A DNA stretch of 60,752 nucleotides from Alphaproteobacteria bacterium. GTDB taxonomy: Bacteria > Pseudomonadota > Alphaproteobacteria > Rickettsiales > JABCZZ01. This document shows, in pieces, positions 35,383 through 43,848 of this stretch. The stretch spans positions 8,290 to 69,041 of the forward strand of contig JABCZZ010000004.1 in the NCBI GenBank assembly GCA_013289445.1, written 5' to 3'. The notes below the pieces were generated by a model that worked only from the letters and a program-made list of their open reading frames with translations, made no database searches and was not told the origin of the DNA. The position numbers and the translations under genes were made by a program. Numbering within the stretch: position 1 is the stretch's first letter; every line of letters starts with the position of its first letter.

Positions 35383-35596
35383 AGGGGCAAATAATGGCAA
35401 CAACTGAGAATTAGAAGCAACAAAAGGAATCGGCTAGCCGACTTCAATATTTCATGCCAATTATGCGCACTCAAACGCAAACAATTACCAAGAAGCAAAG
35501 AACGGAGGTGATCTGCCATCTACCGAAATATATTTATTCTCTGATTTGCGATTTGGAATCAGTGTTCTAACAAAAAAATTCCCTGATATATGACGC

Positions 35597-35631
35597 AATA
35601 ATTATAATACAACCTATTGATTATAATTATT
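35597..35631. repeat. Perfect 12 bp AT inverted repeat
   Basis: AATAATTATAAT (35597-35608) and ATTATAATTATT (35620-35631) with an 11 bp spacer. All-AT arms of this length are unusual in this DNA. Could be a hairpin, a replication or recombination site, or chance in AT-rich junk. Confidence 0.6.
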
Positions 35632-35744
35632 TATTAAACGCCAGCACTCTCTCTATCTTGTGCCAAACCTTATAAGATTCCCTGCATATTCCCTGATTAG
35701 CAGGAAATATTGCACGAAGAGTGGTTCGCTACAGACTGCGTCCA

Positions 35745-35909
35745 CGACCATGAAGTCTAGCCTGATATCCCCATATCAGGAGATCCTGGTGTGTGCGGCG
35801 GGATTCCCGCCCCATAACCTGAAGAAACGCAACCCGAGATACTGCTCTTGAGCATTTTTCTACCCTGATTATGGCCGTTCTCTCTGCCGGCCACTTCCAA
35901 CGTGTCGTT
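35745..35909. repeat. Right copy of island-flanking imperfect direct repeat
   Basis: Begins CGACCATGAAGTCTAGC and ends GTGTCGTTA; aligns along its full length with 11778-11941 at roughly three bases in four, with only small gaps. It keeps the central hairpin as GGCGGG-ATT-CCCGCC. It is the likely attR of the island. Confidence 0.7.
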
Positions 35910-35974
35910 ACGGCACTTCACATTGCCCATTTATAACGAACTACCTAGGCTTCTTCTTTAACAAGGAGTTCGAA

Positions 35975-36130
35975 ATGAAATTAAGCCCATTGATTATTGT
36001 ATTACTTGTCATTCTTCTTTTGGGAGGAGGCGGAGGCTTTGGATATTATCATGGCGGCGCCATGGGCCTTGGTTACGGTGGTGGCGGCGGCCTTCTGCTG
36101 ATTATTATATTAGTGCTCTTGCTGCGTTGA
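35975..36130 (+). CDS. DUF3309-like small membrane protein
   Basis: 51 residues, below common ORF cut-offs, with AAGGAG seven bases before the ATG. Two hydrophobic helices (SPLIIVLLVILLLGGGGG and GLLLIIILVLLLL-type end, finishing in Arg) flank a Gly/Tyr-rich middle (FGYYHGGAMGLGYGGGGG). This is the pattern of the short DUF3309 family common in alphaproteobacteria; function unknown. It lies between the right island repeat and the next gene, 26 bp away. Confidence 0.7.
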   Translation: MKLSPLIIVLLVILLLGGGGGFGYYHGGAMGLGYGGGGGLLLIIILVLLLR

Positions 36131-36156
36131 AAATCCCAAAATTCTGGAGATAAATT

Positions 36157-36855
36157 ATGGTTGAAGAAATTAGTTCGGTTAACGCTGCTCCTCCTGCTGC
36201 ATCAGCTGAGCAAGGCAATAGCACCAGCGCCAGCAAAAGTAATCAGGCCAACCAAGATAATCACACCGCAAAAAGTGGTAATGTACCTCAAGGTAATGAC
36301 GCTAATAAAAATAATGCCGCTCGCAAAGAAAAGAGCGTAAGCAATAGTAAGAACACTCATCGAAGCGAGGGTGCCGATGGAAAAGCAGCCGCCAAAAATA
36401 CTAATAACGTAGAAGTTGCGGAAGAAGTGGCAGCTTATGAGCATGCCCAACAAATTGTACAGGCTTCTGAGGGCATCCACAGCGCCAGCCAAGATGAGAC
36501 AGGCATACAGACGGCTGTCCTCCTCAATTTAAGCCCTCAGGCACTTAATATCCTAAACGGTATAGGCGGAGCACTGGATGCCACAGGAAATATTACGTTC
36601 TCGGGGAGTGTGGGTGCTAATCTAACAGTTCAGCAACAACAGAGCCTTGCAGGAATCGTAGTAGAATTTGGTAATGCTCCTTTTGATGAGAACACTTTTC
36701 ATCGGATGCATGAGGCCATCGTTGCTGCGGGAATAGACCCCAATCACATTTCACTTCAAGAAGTATTGCAAGGTGGGATAGCAACTACCTCGCCAACTGT
36801 TAATAACAGCGAAGTTGTTAATAGCGAATTAGGCACGGATCTCTTGGCTTCTTAA
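36157..36855 (+). CDS. Asn/Ala/Ser-rich protein of unknown function
   Basis: 232 residues. The first 90 residues are low-complexity (many Asn, Ala, Ser, Lys, Gln), without signal peptide. The rest is more ordered: EVAAYEHAQQIVQASEGI, then TAVLLNLSPQALNILNGIG, QQQQSLAGIVVEFGNAPFDENTF and MHEAIVAAGIDPNHISLQEVL. The LLNLSPQALNIL segment resembles LLNLNFQSLNFL in the protein at 16313, hinting at a shared small domain. GGAG precedes the ATG. Family not recognised; the disordered head suggests a secreted or cell-surface protein exported without a Sec signal, but that is speculative. Confidence 0.6.
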   Translation: MVEEISSVNAAPPAASAEQGNSTSASKSNQANQDNHTAKSGNVPQGNDANKNNAARKEKSVSNSKNTHRSEGADGKAAAKNTNNVEVAEEVAAYEHAQQIVQASEGIHSASQDETGIQTAVLLNLSPQALNILNGIGGALDATGNITFSGSVGANLTVQQQQSLAGIVVEFGNAPFDENTFHRMHEAIVAAGIDPNHISLQEVLQGGIATTSPTVNNSEVVNSELGTDLLAS

Positions 36856-37027
36856 ATGTGCCGTTTGGCCCGTCAGCAAAAACTTATCCCTGCTCAAAAC
36901 AGATAATTCCTTATTCTGAGCGTTAAGCGTTCTAGCTAATGTCTACTACATTACTAGTTGAGCATAGTCATTGTTGTGAGATATTATTATACGTCTGGGT
37001 ATTGAAACGCCAATTTTTAGGGCTTTA

Positions 37028-39067
37028 ATGGATCATTCTAAAGCGTTAAAGCCAATGATGTTTGCGCCTGACTGGTTGGCATCTCCTGAAGTGCGGCAGT
37101 TTTCCGAAGCGCTGAAACTGGCAGGAATTTCATTCGTTTTCATTGGCGGCGCCGTTCGCGATGCGATTGATAACGGCAAAGATCCAAAGGATTTTGATAT
37201 TTATGCAAATGCCGATGCCGAGTCCGTTCAGAGCGCGCTCATCGCCCAGCGCGTCGATGCAGATATCAGCCCGTTGCGTAAAGTCGAAGCGCGACTAGGC
37301 AAGGTAGTCTTTGATATTTTTACCCGACCATTGTCGGAAGATGCAGATACTGCCGACTCGCTTTCGCTAGAGTCGCTGCGAGATCGGGTGTTAAATTTCG
37401 ACTTCAGCATCAATACGCTTATTCTGACTCCTGAGGGCCATTTGTATGACTTTTTTGGTGCGGTTGCCGACATACGCTCAAAACGCGTACGCTGCATTAT
37501 CGACCCAATGCATTCTATTGCCCGGGGTGCTGTAAGAATTCTGAGATATTTCCGTTTTCGTGCAGAATACGGCGATTTTACTGACGATCCATATGCTCTT
37601 GAAGCATGCAGATATCACAGGAACCTCTTGGTACCGTCTTCGCAGAGAGAGAAAAAATATGTCCAGTCAGATATGTTCGCCCTCTTATCTGCGCCTCATG
37701 CTTTTCATGCCCTGTCGCTCATGCAGCAATGCGATGTTTTGTCGCATGCGTGCGGCACTCCTGTAACAGACCTTACCCCCATAAAGGTCTTATCAGAGCT
37801 TGAAGTAAGCACGCCTTCCTCAGAACCCATAACTACCCATCTTATGGCGCTCTTGATGGGAAGCAGCCTCACCCCCCTGCAGGCGCTGGAGTCATTTAAA
37901 GAGCAGATGTATTTTTCTGAAGGCCTACAGGGAAAAATTAAAACTCTGCTGAATCTTCTGCCTTATATTCAACCTTCCATGACAAGCGAGAAGCGCCTTG
38001 GACTAATAAATGCGCTTAGCAAGGCCTCTCTTGAAACTTTACTTATGCTTCGTTCTGCCTCCGAAGGCAATAGTAAGAAAGCCAGCGAATTATATCTCAG
38101 CCTGCTGCAAGCATTTAGCCATGATGGTTACGCCTCCTCGCACCTCGCACATTTATATGTGTCTTTAAGAGGCGGTGGTGCTCCTTATGCCCTATGTCAC
38201 CACTACGGATTTACACTGATTGAGATGTCTCTCGTACTAGTGATCATCGGGCTGATAGCGGGTGGCATTCTGGTCGGCGGGCAACTTATCCATGCCGCTG
38301 AAATCCGTAGCACCATTAGCCAGCTGGAAAAATATACTTCTGCAGTCAATACCTTCAGAACTAAATATTATTGCCTGCCCGGCGATTGTACTCTGACAGA
38401 TGCTCGGAGATTTAGCCTTACTTCCACCCCCGCTGCATTAGCCAAAGTGATTCCTTACAGCTCGTGTGGTGCCGCCTATCCAGGTGATGGCAACGGAATA
38501 ATTGGAATATCTGGGCTAGATGGCACTGGCGCCTGCGGAGATGCTGAAATAATTTTATTCTGGCAACATTTAAAAGACGCCGCGTTGTTCACGGATCAAA
38601 CAACCTCCATTCAATATGAGGTTTCAAGTAATGGCGGGAATCCTTCAAAAGTTAGTAATGTTCCTATTCTTAAATTCAATGCAGTTTCCCCCTCTTCAGG
38701 ACTTCAGGCTGGCATCACCGTGTTTCCAGGCATAGGCACTGGTAGCGGGATAAGCGTTTTTCCGGGAAGTCATTTGTTCTGGATCACCTCTGCAATGAGT
38801 CAGCTTTCCGCCCCTGTTGGAGCGGCTGTCTTAGTGCCTTCCGACGCTTTTAATCTTGATAAAAAAATAGACGATGGATTTCCATTTACAGGGGCCGTGC
38901 AGGCTGCAGGTGATAACATTAATGATGGTCCCACCACACCTACCAGCGGATCTGCTGGCTCAGCCGCCTGTGTAAACAATCAAGCAGTTCCGAACGCTTA
39001 TAATATTACCTCAACTCAGCGAACTGCGAATGCACTTTGCAGTTTGTTGCTTAAAGCCGGATTTTAA
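37028..39067 (+). CDS. tRNA nucleotidyltransferase/poly(A)-polymerase-like domain fused to type IV pilin-like domain
   Basis: 679 residues in one frame. N-terminal part (about 1-375): class II CCA-adding/poly(A)-polymerase head with FIGGAVRD (P-loop-like), DPKDFDIYA (metal-binding Asp pair), VFDIFTR, the LRDRVLNFDFSIN block and ARGAVRILRYFRF. C-terminal part: a prepilin start G394-FTLIEMSLVLVIIGLIAGG (processing site after Gly, Glu at +5), long hydrophobic helix, then a globular pilin-like domain with YYCLPGDC, YPGDGNGIIG and many Gly/Ser. An internal GTG at 38159 would give a 17-residue leader before the cleavage Gly, so the pilin could be translated separately. No stop separates the two parts. 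Housekeeping-type cytosolic enzyme plus exported pilin is an odd combination. Confidence 0.75.
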   Translation: MDHSKALKPMMFAPDWLASPEVRQFSEALKLAGISFVFIGGAVRDAIDNGKDPKDFDIYANADAESVQSALIAQRVDADISPLRKVEARLGKVVFDIFTRPLSEDADTADSLSLESLRDRVLNFDFSINTLILTPEGHLYDFFGAVADIRSKRVRCIIDPMHSIARGAVRILRYFRFRAEYGDFTDDPYALEACRYHRNLLVPSSQREKKYVQSDMFALLSAPHAFHALSLMQQCDVLSHACGTPVTDLTPIKVLSELEVSTPSSEPITTHLMALLMGSSLTPLQALESFKEQMYFSEGLQGKIKTLLNLLPYIQPSMTSEKRLGLINALSKASLETLLMLRSASEGNSKKASELYLSLLQAFSHDGYASSHLAHLYVSLRGGGAPYALCHHYGFTLIEMSLVLVIIGLIAGGILVGGQLIHAAEIRSTISQLEKYTSAVNTFRTKYYCLPGDCTLTDARRFSLTSTPAALAKVIPYSSCGAAYPGDGNGIIGISGLDGTGACGDAEIILFWQHLKDAALFTDQTTSIQYEVSSNGGNPSKVSNVPILKFNAVSPSSGLQAGITVFPGIGTGSGISVFPGSHLFWITSAMSQLSAPVGAAVLVPSDAFNLDKKIDDGFPFTGAVQAAGDNINDGPTTPTSGSAGSAACVNNQAVPNAYNITSTQRTANALCSLLLKAGF

Positions 39068-39222
39068 GGGGATTATAGGCAGTAGGAGTTCGCAGCTGAC
39101 TCATACCCACGGCTATTCAGTGGATGAGATCAGGGTTATCTAATCAGAATTATACAAAATTTTTATATCTTCTCCTGCGATTTTGATACTTTCTCTATCT
39201 GGTGATTGCTAAAGAGACGTCA

Positions 39223-40878
39223 ATGTCATGGGGCCTTCGATCTGAATCGTTTTTACGCTCGGCGCTGGGTATTATTATTTATGCGCTGATGTTCGGCACC
39301 GCCTGTGCGGATCCGGCCTCTACTCAATCAGTGCCCTGCTCGTCCAGTTCCGATCCCTACGTCAATTATTCATGCCTGGATGCGTATCTGGGGGATGATG
39401 TCGCCACGCGTTTCTTTAATTACTACACACTCGAAATGGGGCACGCTGCCGCACCGGCTGATCCCAACGCACCGCCTGCAAGCCGCGCCGGATGGCCATT
39501 GACACCCCAGTCCACTCCCCCGATGCCTTTTACCGAATGGCCCTACGGCGCTGCCACCTCCATCGGTGTCACCCGCCCCAATTCGACGGATAGTCCGCTG
39601 ATGGCAGCAATTGCTAACACCTCCACCGGAAAATGGCTGCAGGATAATCATTTCCAGATTTATGGCTGGATCGACGGCGGATTTAATTTCAGCAGCAATT
39701 CACAAAGACCCGGCGGAAATGCGCCGATGGCTTATGCCTACAGTCCCAATACCGCACAGCTGGATCAGACGGTGATTTATATCGACCGCGTGCCCGATAC
39801 CGTACAGACGGATCATATCGACTGGGGCATGCGGCTCTCTGCGCTCTATGGAGAGAATTACCGCTATACGACTGCCGACGGCATTGCCAGTTATCAGCTG
39901 TTAAATCATAATTACATCAATGGCTACGACTTCCCGATGATGTACGGCGAGCTATACATCCCCAATGTCAGCGAAGGCCTGGTCTTGCGGCTGGGGCGCT
40001 ATATATCGATTCCCGACATCGAGGCGCAGCTGGCGCCAAACAACTACATGTACACCCATTCAATGACCTACAGCTTCGACAACTACACCAATGAAGGTCT
40101 GGTGGGCACCCTGGCCGTGACAAAAAATCTTACATTGCAGCTGGGCGTGGTAGATGGAACTGAAACAGCGTTATGGAATGCGGGAAAGACTATAAACAAT
40201 CCCGATCCTAATCCGCTATATCCCGGCTCCACTTTTAAAAAGGATCCGGGCAATCAGCCCTCGCTTGTCGCTTGCGCGCGCTACACCTGGAACAACGGCA
40301 ATGACGATATTTATCCCTGCATGGACGGCATCAATAACGGCCAGTGGGGTTATAACAATCTGCAGTGGTACGGCTTCACCTTCTATCATAAATTCGATGA
40401 TAAATGGCACCTCTCCTTTGAGGCTTACGACCTGCATCAAAATAACGTGCCCAACATCAACAATCCCACCGCGGCAGCGGCTATCGCGGCAGGCGGCACG
40501 CCCTTCTCACCGCAATATGTGCCGTTCAATGCCCCGGGCGCAGCGCAGTGCAACAACACATCGGATCTCACCTGTACCGCGCAAGCCATTGGCACGGTGG
40601 CCTATCTCAATTATCAATTCTCGCCGCTGGATAATATTTCCTTCCGTCCCGAATTTTATGATGACATGGAAGGACAACGCACTGGTGTAAAAACACGTTA
40701 TGCCAATTTCGGCATCGGCTGGCAGCACTGGCTTTCGCCGCAAATCGAGATGCGCCCGGAGATCGATTATGATCGCTCTTTGGACAGGGAAGCCTTTAAT
40801 GGTTATTCTACGGGAGGAGTTTCACCTGACAGAAGCTACAGCGTGCTCGGTGCTATGGATATCATCCTGCATTACTAG
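39223..40878 (+). CDS. BBP2-like outer-membrane beta-barrel porin
   Basis: 551 residues from ATG 39223 (AGAG upstream); a GTG at 39202 is less likely. A Sec signal peptide ends near TACA-DPAS (about 30). After a Pro/Ala-rich linker the mature chain is a beta-barrel: FQIYGWIDGGFNFSSNS, DWGMRLSALYGENYRY, EGLVLRLGRYISIPDIEAQ, YTNEGLVGTLAV, FRPEFYDDMEGQRTG, and a final strand ending in HY. The pattern fits the putative beta-barrel porin-2 family. It precedes another outer-membrane protein and the kdp operon, so it may be the entry route for K+ or another ion under K+ limitation (inference from neighbourhood). Confidence 0.8.
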   Translation: MSWGLRSESFLRSALGIIIYALMFGTACADPASTQSVPCSSSSDPYVNYSCLDAYLGDDVATRFFNYYTLEMGHAAAPADPNAPPASRAGWPLTPQSTPPMPFTEWPYGAATSIGVTRPNSTDSPLMAAIANTSTGKWLQDNHFQIYGWIDGGFNFSSNSQRPGGNAPMAYAYSPNTAQLDQTVIYIDRVPDTVQTDHIDWGMRLSALYGENYRYTTADGIASYQLLNHNYINGYDFPMMYGELYIPNVSEGLVLRLGRYISIPDIEAQLAPNNYMYTHSMTYSFDNYTNEGLVGTLAVTKNLTLQLGVVDGTETALWNAGKTINNPDPNPLYPGSTFKKDPGNQPSLVACARYTWNNGNDDIYPCMDGINNGQWGYNNLQWYGFTFYHKFDDKWHLSFEAYDLHQNNVPNINNPTAAAAIAAGGTPFSPQYVPFNAPGAAQCNNTSDLTCTAQAIGTVAYLNYQFSPLDNISFRPEFYDDMEGQRTGVKTRYANFGIGWQHWLSPQIEMRPEIDYDRSLDREAFNGYSTGGVSPDRSYSVLGAMDIILHY

Positions 40879-40988
40879 CCCGTGCCAGCTTTACCCTGCT
40901 TATTTTAGCTGATTCCTCAATTTATACACTTTCTTTACGCGCCTTGCCCTAGTTTTGACGATATTTCTACAAAGGGTGCAATAGTAAG

Positions 40989-41876
40989 GTGCGTATCAGA
41001 TCGAATTTCTACGGCATTATTTTTATGCTTTCCGCATCCGCATTAGCACCCGTTTCATCACAGGCAGAGGACATCGCAGCAGCCCCTGCCGCTGATAAAA
41101 GCAACTACAGTCTTTTTGATCCCACGCCCGTTGATCAGGAACGCAGCTTCTGCACCGATCGACCCACAAAATCTAATTTTCCCTGTACAGTCGATGCCGG
41201 GCATGTGCTGTACGAGGCCGATGCATTTAACTGGAGCTATAATCATAACGGGGCTCTTACTCAAGATACGTACCTTTTCACAAATCCTACGTTTAAACTC
41301 GGCCTCACCAACCGGATTGATATCGAAGCCAATATTACGCCGCTGGAGGAAATCCTCACACATGATAAGGCGTCAGGAAGCAAGACCGACCTCACTGGTA
41401 ACGGCGATCTTTATCTGCGGGTGAAATACAATCTTGTCGGCAATGATAGCGGCGATATCGCGGTAACACTGCTGCCCTATGTTAAACTGCCGACCGCAGA
41501 GCCCGGTATCGGCAATAAATCCGTCGAGGAAGGCATCATTACTCCCCTCTCTTTTGTCTTGCCCAAGAATTTTCTATTGATACTTGATCCCGAGATCGAT
41601 GAGTTGCGAAATATTTCGGATCAGGGCTATCACACTAGTTATCAAGGCCTGATGAATTTAAGTCACAGTCTTTTGGTCGATAGCGTGACGATGTACGGCG
41701 AACTCTGGTCGCAAGATAATCGCGATCCCTCCGGTGTCATCGCCGAGTCATCGCTTGATCTCGCCATAACGTGGCTTGCCCAACCTAACTTGCAACTCGA
41801 TGTGGGCACCAATATCGGCCTTAACCACGCCACGCCTGATTTTCAGAGCTACGTCGGCATCTCGCAGCGTTTCTAA
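40989..41876 (+). CDS. Outer-membrane transporter-like protein (MetA-pathway type)
   Basis: 295 residues from a GTG at 40989. Sec signal peptide about 1-26 (ending SSQA-ED). The mature part begins with the CTDRPTKSN segment and continues TVDAGHVLYEADAFNWSYN, LKLG-type FKLGLTNRIDIEANI, GNGDLYLRVKYNLVG, PYVKLPTA, and ends in a strand finishing QRF, the C-terminal Phe typical of outer-membrane barrels. The pattern fits the Phenol_MetA_deg/transporter family. It ends 11 bp before the first small kdp gene, so it is probably part of the kdp transcript. Confidence 0.75.
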   Translation: MRIRSNFYGIIFMLSASALAPVSSQAEDIAAAPAADKSNYSLFDPTPVDQERSFCTDRPTKSNFPCTVDAGHVLYEADAFNWSYNHNGALTQDTYLFTNPTFKLGLTNRIDIEANITPLEEILTHDKASGSKTDLTGNGDLYLRVKYNLVGNDSGDIAVTLLPYVKLPTAEPGIGNKSVEEGIITPLSFVLPKNFLLILDPEIDELRNISDQGYHTSYQGLMNLSHSLLVDSVTMYGELWSQDNRDPSGVIAESSLDLAITWLAQPNLQLDVGTNIGLNHATPDFQSYVGISQRF

Positions 41877-41887
41877 CAAGGGTGAAT

Positions 41888-41977
41888 ATGGATCTACTGT
41901 TTATATTGCTGACAATAGGTTTCTTCGCGCTTACGGCGGCCCTGACGCTGTTTTGCGATATGCTGCGAAGGATTTGA
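41888..41977 (+). CDS. Small membrane protein preceding kdpF
   Basis: 29 residues: MDLLFILLTIGFFALTAALT followed by LFCDMLRRI, a single transmembrane helix with a positively charged end. GGGTG precedes the ATG. It lies one base before kdpF. Comparable short ORFs of the form MD-x-L-hydrophobic-C-x-x-L are known upstream of kdpF in other proteobacteria, usually not annotated. Probably an accessory peptide of the Kdp complex; no direct proof. Confidence 0.6.
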   Translation: MDLLFILLTIGFFALTAALTLFCDMLRRI

Positions 41978-41978
41978 A

Positions 41979-42071
41979 ATGGAAATGCTTTATCTGATTT
42001 CCGCGGTCATTTCGCTGGGGCTGTTGATCTATCTCTTTATTGCCCTTCTTAAGCCGGAGATATTTCCATGA
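41979..42071 (+). CDS. kdpF: K+-transporting ATPase small subunit KdpF
   Basis: 30 residues, MEMLYLISAVISLGLLIYLF then [10 protein letters not shown]. The LxxLIxLYLxxALLxPExF pattern is that of KdpF, a single-helix lipid-like stabiliser of the KdpABC complex. It overlaps the kdpA ATG by 4 bp. Missed by length filters. Confidence 0.9.
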   Translation: MEMLYLISAVISLGLLIYLFIALLKPEIFP

Positions 42072-43840
42072 ATCTCGTTATGCCCGGCACGAATGCGTGG
42101 CTGCAAATCGCGCTCTATTTTGTCGTGTTGTTTGCGTGTGTAAAGCCGCTGGGGCTTTTTATGGCACGCGTGTACCTCGATCAAAAACATATACTCTCGC
42201 GCCCACTGGCATGGCTTGAGCGCAGTTTTTATAAAGTGTGCGGCATCGATGCTTCCAAAGAAATGGACTGGAAAGAATATAGCGGGGCGGTGATCGGCTT
42301 CAGCTTAATAAGCCTGCTCGGCCTTTATATTACGCTGCGCATGCAAGGTTATTTCGGTTTTAACCCTGCCGCGATGGGCAATCTTTCGCAGGATCTTGCC
42401 TTTAATACCGCTGTCAGCTTTGCCACCAATACCAACTGGCAGTCTTACGGCGGAGAATCTACCATGAGCTATCTAAGTCAGATGGCGGGACTCACGGTGC
42501 ATAATTTTCTTTCTGCTGCAACGGGCATGGCGGTGCTTGTCGCATTGATTCGTGGCTTTGCACGCAAAAATGCCAACACCATCGGTAACTTCTGGGCTGA
42601 TTTGACGCGTAGCGTCATATATATCCTGTTGCCTTTATCTCTGGTCTATACGGTGCTTCTTGGCTCGCAAGGTGTCGTACAGACGTTTGCGCCTTACGTT
42701 GAAGCGCAATTGATTGAACCCGCACAGGTTGCAGAGCAAAAAGATGCCAAGGGCGTCGTCACACAAAAAGCACAGACATTTACTACACAATCCATTGCCG
42801 TAGGCCCTGTGGCATCGCAAATTGCCATCAAGCAGCTTGGCACTAATGGCGGCGGTTTCTTTAACGTCAATTCAGCACATCCTTTTGAGAATCCGACACC
42901 CTTTTCCAATTTTCTGGAGATGCTGGCGATCCTACTGATCCCCGCAGCGCTATGTTACAGTTTTGGCTACATGGTGGCAGACACGCGCCAGGGCTGGGCG
43001 GTGCTTGCATCCATGACGCTGATTCTGCTGCCTCTGCTCATCTTCTGCGTTTGCGCGGAGCAAGGCGGCAACCCCAAATTCGCTTCTCTTGGCATTGAGC
43101 AGAGTGCAGGCAATATGGAAGGCAAAGAGCAGCGTTTTGGTGCCGTAAATTCGGCCTTGTGGGCCGCTACCACTACCGCAGCCTCTAACGGCTCGGTCAA
43201 TGCCATGCATGATTCGTTCACGCCATTAGGCGGCCTGGTGCCGCTGGTGCTGATGCAATTCGGTGAGGTGGTATTTGGCGGGATCGGTTCGGGCCTCTAT
43301 GGCATGTTGGTATTTGTCATTATCGCGGTATTTATCGCCGGCCTCATGGTGGGCAGAACGCCTGAATATCTGGGCAAGAAAATCACTGCCTTTGAAATGA
43401 AGATGGCTTCCATCGCTATCTTGATAACGCCCCTTATCGCGCTCATCGGGACGGCGATCGCAGTGCTGGTTGAGGCAGGCAAAGCCGGGATATTCAATCC
43501 TTCCGCTCAAGGATTCTCCGAGGTGCTTTATGCATTCTCCTCTGCCGCCAATAATAACGGCAGCGCTTTTGCAGGCCTGTCCGCCAACACGCCTTTTTAT
43601 AATACCGTACTGGGAATTGCGATGCTTATGGGGCGATTCTTTATCATCATCCCGGTATTGGCCATTGCGGGTTCGCTCGCGGCCAAGAAAACAGTCCCCG
43701 TCTCAGCCGGCACGCTTCCCACGCATACGCCGTTGTTCGTATGTGTACTTACAGGAATCATCGTACTGGTCGGGGTACTTACTTATGTTCCGGCGCTGGC
43801 GCTGGGACCCATTGTCGAACATTTGAATTGGATACAATAG
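42068..43840 (+). CDS. kdpA: K+-transporting ATPase subunit A
   Basis: 590 residues, ten or more transmembrane helices. KdpA selects K+ in the KdpFABC pump and has four MPM repeats: [14 protein letters not shown] and [10 protein letters not shown] (repeat 1-2), [21 protein letters not shown] (third selectivity loop region), and [14 protein letters not shown] (fourth). Length is at the upper normal limit. Its ATG overlaps kdpF; kdpB starts 8 bp after its stop. Confidence 0.97.
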   Translation: MNLVMPGTNAWLQIALYFVVLFACVKPLGLFMARVYLDQKHILSRPLAWLERSFYKVCGIDASKEMDWKEYSGAVIGFSLISLLGLYITLRMQGYFGFNPAAMGNLSQDLAFNTAVSFATNTNWQSYGGESTMSYLSQMAGLTVHNFLSAATGMAVLVALIRGFARKNANTIGNFWADLTRSVIYILLPLSLVYTVLLGSQGVVQTFAPYVEAQLIEPAQVAEQKDAKGVVTQKAQTFTTQSIAVGPVASQIAIKQLGTNGGGFFNVNSAHPFENPTPFSNFLEMLAILLIPAALCYSFGYMVADTRQGWAVLASMTLILLPLLIFCVCAEQGGNPKFASLGIEQSAGNMEGKEQRFGAVNSALWAATTTAASNGSVNAMHDSFTPLGGLVPLVLMQFGEVVFGGIGSGLYGMLVFVIIAVFIAGLMVGRTPEYLGKKITAFEMKMASIAILITPLIALIGTAIAVLVEAGKAGIFNPSAQGFSEVLYAFSSAANNNGSAFAGLSANTPFYNTVLGIAMLMGRFFIIIPVLAIAGSLAAKKTVPVSAGTLPTHTPLFVCVLTGIIVLVGVLTYVPALALGPIVEHLNWIQ

Positions 43841-43848
43841 GGCGGATT

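Larger units (their letters stand above)
11784..35744. mobile_element. Putative genomic island at tRNA-Pro (stress/low-oxygen genes)
   Basis: The block between the two ~165 bp direct repeats differs from its surroundings in content. It has small stress proteins, regulators, duplicated gene pairs, a P-type ATPase, and polyhydroxybutyrate and acetate genes, while ordinary core genes flank the left side. It begins exactly at the tRNA 3' end and its first gene is a receiver truncated at the border. No intact integrase was found; a possible remnant lies near 35.36-35.4 kb. Calling it an inserted island is inference from repeats, tRNA position and gene content. An alternative is that the two repeats are members of a dispersed repeat family unrelated to integration. 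Confidence 0.55.
35275..35744. other. Scar region without intact genes
   Basis: Nothing here is a convincing gene. It contains a TTCGATTC tRNA-T-loop-like piece at 35338-35346, an 11 bp tandem repeat, a short ATGGCAACAACTGAGAATTAG frame that starts like many tyrosine-recombinase genes but stops at once, an AT-rich inverted repeat, and several TTCCCTG motifs. This is what a decayed integration module could look like. The right island repeat begins immediately after. Confidence 0.4.

Noticed and set aside
43741..43848. Longer kdpB frame starting inside kdpA
   Set aside because: The extra residues are a shadow of kdpA; ATG-43849 starts at normal KdpB homology.
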